A stretch of 30,959 bases of DNA, from positions 1 to 30,959 of the forward strand of contig DATIOF010000026.1 in the NCBI GenBank assembly GCA_035473395.1. The letters run 5' to 3'. Below are positions 28,487 to 30,959 of this stretch, piece after piece. The notes beneath the pieces were generated by a model, which worked only from the letters and a program-made list of their open reading frames with translations, was not told the DNA's origin and made no database searches. A program made the translations under genes and the position numbers. The DNA is from AC-32 sp035473395 (GTDB lineage Bacteria > Actinomycetota > Thermoleophilia > Gaiellales > Gaiellaceae). Every line of letters begins with the position of its first letter. Positions within the stretch are counted from its first letter, which is position 1.

Positions 28487-30959
28487 TGCTCCGCGTCGCG
28501 CTGAAAGGCCTCGCCGGCCGCCCGGTGCGGGCCTTGCTGACGGCGATCGCGATCATCCTCGGCGTCGCGATGATCAGCGGCACGTACGTCCTCACGGACA
28601 CGATCAACAACGGCTTCAACACGATCTTCGCGCAGTCGTACAAGAACGCTGACGTGGTGATCACCGGCAAGGCGGCGTTCGACAATGCCAACGGGAACAC
28701 CGTGGAGCCGCCGCCGATGCCCGAGTCGCTGCTGACGGAGGTGCAGAAGCTGCCGGACGTGGCGCTCGCTGCAGGCTCGGTGACGACGAGCTCGTTGAAG
28801 CTCATCGGCAAGGACGGGAAGGTGATCACGACCGGCGGCGCGCCCTCGCTCGGTTTCTCGGTCACGCCGGCCGGGCAGCCGTTCAACCCCACGAAGCTGA
28901 CGGCGGGGAGCTGGCCGAAGGGCAACGACCAGGTCGTGATCGACAAGGCGACAGCCTCCGGTAAGGGTTTCCAGGTCGGCGACCGGATCGGCGTGCAGGC
29001 GTTCGGTCCCGCGCGGCAGCTCGTCATCAGCGGCATCGCGGAGTTCCCGGGCGTGAGCGTCGGCGGCGCGACCTTCGCCATCCTCGATCAGCCAACCGCG
29101 CAGGTCCTCTTCGACAAGGTCGGAGAGCTCGACGCGATCCGCGTCCAGTCGAAGGCGGGCGCCAGCGAGGCCGACCTGGTCGCTCAGATCAAGCCGCTGC
29201 TGAGCTCGACCGAGCAGGTCCGCAGCGGCACCGAGCAGGCGAAGAAGGACCAGGAGAACGCGGGCAGCTTCATCTCCTTCCTGCGCTACGCGCTGCTCGC
29301 CTTTGCGGGCATCTCCCTGTTCGTCGGCGCATTCGTGATCGCGAACACGCTTTCGATCACGATCGCGCAGCGCATGCGCGAGTTCGCGACGCTGCGAACG
29401 CTCGGCGCCTCGCGTCGGCAGGTGCTCTGGTCGGTCGTGATCGAGGCGTTCGTGATCGGTCTGGTCGGCTCGGTGATCGGGCTCTTCCTTGGCCTGGGGC
29501 TCGCGAAGCTGCTGAACGCGCTGTTCGTGGCGGTCGGGATCGACCTGCCGCACGGCTCGACGGTCTTTGCCACGCGCACCGTGATCGTCTCGCTTCTGGT
29601 GGGGACGCTGGTGACGCTGTTCGCGAGCATCCGCCCGGCGCGACGGGCGACGCGCGTCCCGCCGATCGCGGCTGTGCGAGAGGGCTCGGTGCTGCCGCCG
29701 TCTCGCTGGGCGAAGTACGGGACCATCACCTCGCTGAGCGTGCTTGTGCTCGCCGTCGTGATGGTCTCGCTCGGCGCGCTCGCCAGTGGAATCGCGACCG
29801 GGCCGCGCCTGCTGCTGCTCGGGATCGGCGTGCTGCTGCTCTTCTTCGGCGTCTCGATGAATGCCGCGAAGGTCGTGCGGCCACTCGCCGCCGTGCTCGG
29901 CGCGCCGGCGCGGACGATCGGCGGCGCCCCCGGGATCCTCGCGCGCGACAACGCGACGCGGAATCCCGCCCGGACAGCCTCGACCGCCTCGGCGCTGATG
30001 ATCGGGCTCGCCCTGGTCACCTTCGTCGCCATCTTCGGCCAGGGGCTCCGTAGCTCGTTCGAGGGCGCGGTCAACGAGCTCTTCATCGGCGACTACGCGC
30101 TCACGTCGACCAACACGTTCACACCGATCGAGGCTGCGGCCGGTCAGGCGCTGGTCGGCAAGCCAGGCATCCATGACGTCTCGGCGATCCGCGCCGGCTC
30201 GGCGCGCTACCTCGGCAGCAACAACGACCTGACCGCCGTGCAGCCGAACCTGAACAAGACGCTGTTCATGAAATGGACGCAGGGCAGCGACGCCGTCCCC
30301 GGCGAGCTCGGCAACGACGGCTTCTTCGCCAGCAAGAACTACGTCAAGGACCACCACCTGAGCCTCGGCTCGCCGGTCACCTTGCAGTTCCCGAGCGGCA
30401 AGAAGACCACGGTCAAGCTGAAGGGCGTCTGGGACGAGCCGAAGGGCGGCTCGCCGTTCGCGCACATCACGATCTCGACCACGTTGTTCGACAAGTTCAC
30501 GCCGAGGCCGCAGGACGAGATGGTGCTCGCGAACACGCCGGGCGGCGTGACCGACGCGAACACGGCCAACCTCGAGAACGCGGTCAAGGGCTTCGCCGAC
30601 GCCAAGGTGCAGACGCGCAACGAGTTCAAGTCGAACTTCGAGGCTCCGATCAACAAGCTGCTCAACCTGCTCTATGCACTGCTCGCGCTCGCGGTGATCG
30701 TCAGCCTCGTCGGGATCATCAACACGCTCGTGCTGACCGTCTTCGAGCGGACGCGCGAGATCGGGATGCTGCGCGCGGTCGGGATGACGCGGCGGCAGGT
30801 GCGGATGATGATCCGCTACGAGAGCATCGTCACCGCGCTGATGGGTGCCGCGCTCGGGCTGGTCGTCGGGATCTTCCTCGCGGCACTCGTCACGCACGCG
30901 CTCTCGAGCTCCGGAATCGTCTTTGCGGTGCCATGGATCGAGCTCGTCTACTTCGTGCT
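28486..30959 (+). CDS. FtsX/MacB-type ABC permease, 3' end cut off by window
   Basis: At least 824 residues are visible and the frame is open at the window edge. A first helix (residues about 15-38: RALLTAIAIILGVAMISGTY) leads to an outer domain, then three helices of the first FtsX domain (about 265-385, with AQRMREFATLRTLGASRRQV). A middle part has further helices (about 415-460 and 500-520), and a second outer domain and FtsX domain (from about 720, with FERTREIGMLRAVGMTRRQV) follow. The duplicated layout is that of large actinobacterial FtsX-like permeases that pair with one ATPase. It should move a lipid-linked or exported substrate by mechanical coupling. The partner ATPase gene is coupled upstream. 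Confidence 0.92.
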   Translation, partial: MLRVALKGLAGRPVRALLTAIAIILGVAMISGTYVLTDTINNGFNTIFAQSYKNADVVITGKAAFDNANGNTVEPPPMPESLLTEVQKLPDVALAAGSVTTSSLKLIGKDGKVITTGGAPSLGFSVTPAGQPFNPTKLTAGSWPKGNDQVVIDKATASGKGFQVGDRIGVQAFGPARQLVISGIAEFPGVSVGGATFAILDQPTAQVLFDKVGELDAIRVQSKAGASEADLVAQIKPLLSSTEQVRSGTEQAKKDQENAGSFISFLRYALLAFAGISLFVGAFVIANTLSITIAQRMREFATLRTLGASRRQVLWSVVIEAFVIGLVGSVIGLFLGLGLAKLLNALFVAVGIDLPHGSTVFATRTVIVSLLVGTLVTLFASIRPARRATRVPPIAAVREGSVLPPSRWAKYGTITSLSVLVLAVVMVSLGALASGIATGPRLLLLGIGVLLLFFGVSMNAAKVVRPLAAVLGAPARTIGGAPGILARDNATRNPARTASTASALMIGLALVTFVAIFGQGLRSSFEGAVNELFIGDYALTSTNTFTPIEAAAGQALVGKPGIHDVSAIRAGSARYLGSNNDLTAVQPNLNKTLFMKWTQGSDAVPGELGNDGFFASKNYVKDHHLSLGSPVTLQFPSGKKTTVKLKGVWDEPKGGSPFAHITISTTLFDKFTPRPQDEMVLANTPGGVTDANTANLENAVKGFADAKVQTRNEFKSNFEAPINKLLNLLYALLALAVIVSLVGIINTLVLTVFERTREIGMLRAVGMTRRQVRMMIRYESIVTALMGAALGLVVGIFLAALVTHALSSSGIVFAVPWIELVYFV

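Noticed and set aside
27850..30897. A 1015-residue open frame on the minus strand opposite the ABC ATPase and permease
   Set aside because: Its product is mostly Arg, Asp, Glu, Gln and Ala with no recognisable domain. It mirrors the codon pattern of the real genes on the plus strand, which is a usual artefact in high-GC DNA.

Overview
The window is high-GC bacterial DNA with almost no non-coding space. No stretch over about 130 bases lacks a gene, there are no tRNA or rRNA genes, and I saw no insertion sequence, integrase or CRISPR array. The gene content, the -10 boxes of TANNNT type placed 6-8 bases before start codons, the frequent GTG starts and the SigR/RsrA-like and SigF/B-like stress promoters suggest an actinobacterium. 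I infer a deep lineage such as Thermoleophilia, but this rests on overall character and not on a marker gene. All of it looks like chromosomal core or shell sequence.

Layout. (1) 1-3667, minus strand: DUF1800 protein, DUF1501 Tat protein, a small cupredoxin and a nitrilase (cut by the window edge), translationally coupled or nearly so. (2) 3707-4639, minus: a DUF1385 membrane protein and a 25-residue membrane microprotein. (3) 4771-5979, plus: HtrA-like serine protease behind 11-bp-spaced direct repeats, ending at a strong bidirectional terminator. (4) 6096-7508, minus: a flavin disulfide-reductase-family enzyme lacking the usual catalytic His. (5) 7544-9964, plus: ECF sigma factor, ZAS anti-sigma factor, a DUF4115 membrane protein and a proline-rich surface protein. 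(6) 9992-11311, plus: YbdK-type carboxylate-amine ligase and a CxxC metal-binding protein, convergent with a PRC-barrel-like protein. (7) 11824-12647, plus: a SigR/RsrA-like redox sigma/anti-sigma pair with a near-perfect autoregulatory promoter. (8) 18939-12539, minus: a seven-gene overlapping operon of amidohydrolase, three subunits of a molybdenum hydroxylase (PaoABC-like, with an extra 4Fe-4S site), a MocA-like cytidylyltransferase, an HTH-TM-LytR_C protein and an M23 peptidase. (9) 19011-22105, plus: M24 aminopeptidase and acetyl-CoA synthetase, divergent from (8) across a nested dyad. (10) 22140-22955, plus: a MerR regulator with its own long-spacer promoter. (11) 24603-22952, minus: thioesterase and M16 protease. 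(12) 24629-25486, plus: SIS-domain sugar-phosphate protein. (13) 27615-25493, minus: cysteine-desulfurase-like enzyme and an epimerase. (14) 27713-end, plus: MacB/LolD-type ABC ATPase and FtsX-type permease (cut by the window edge).

The regulatory layer is the most striking part. At least six genes have TANNNT exactly 6-7 bases before a GTG, TTG or ATG, so their mRNAs are predicted to be leaderless, and this pattern settles several start codons. Divergent pairs share very compact promoter regions, some carrying dyads or stress-sigma promoters. Envelope and redox stress is a common theme: HtrA, two sigma/anti-sigma pairs, M23 peptidase, LytR_C and DUF4115 proteins, cupredoxin and MacB-like export.
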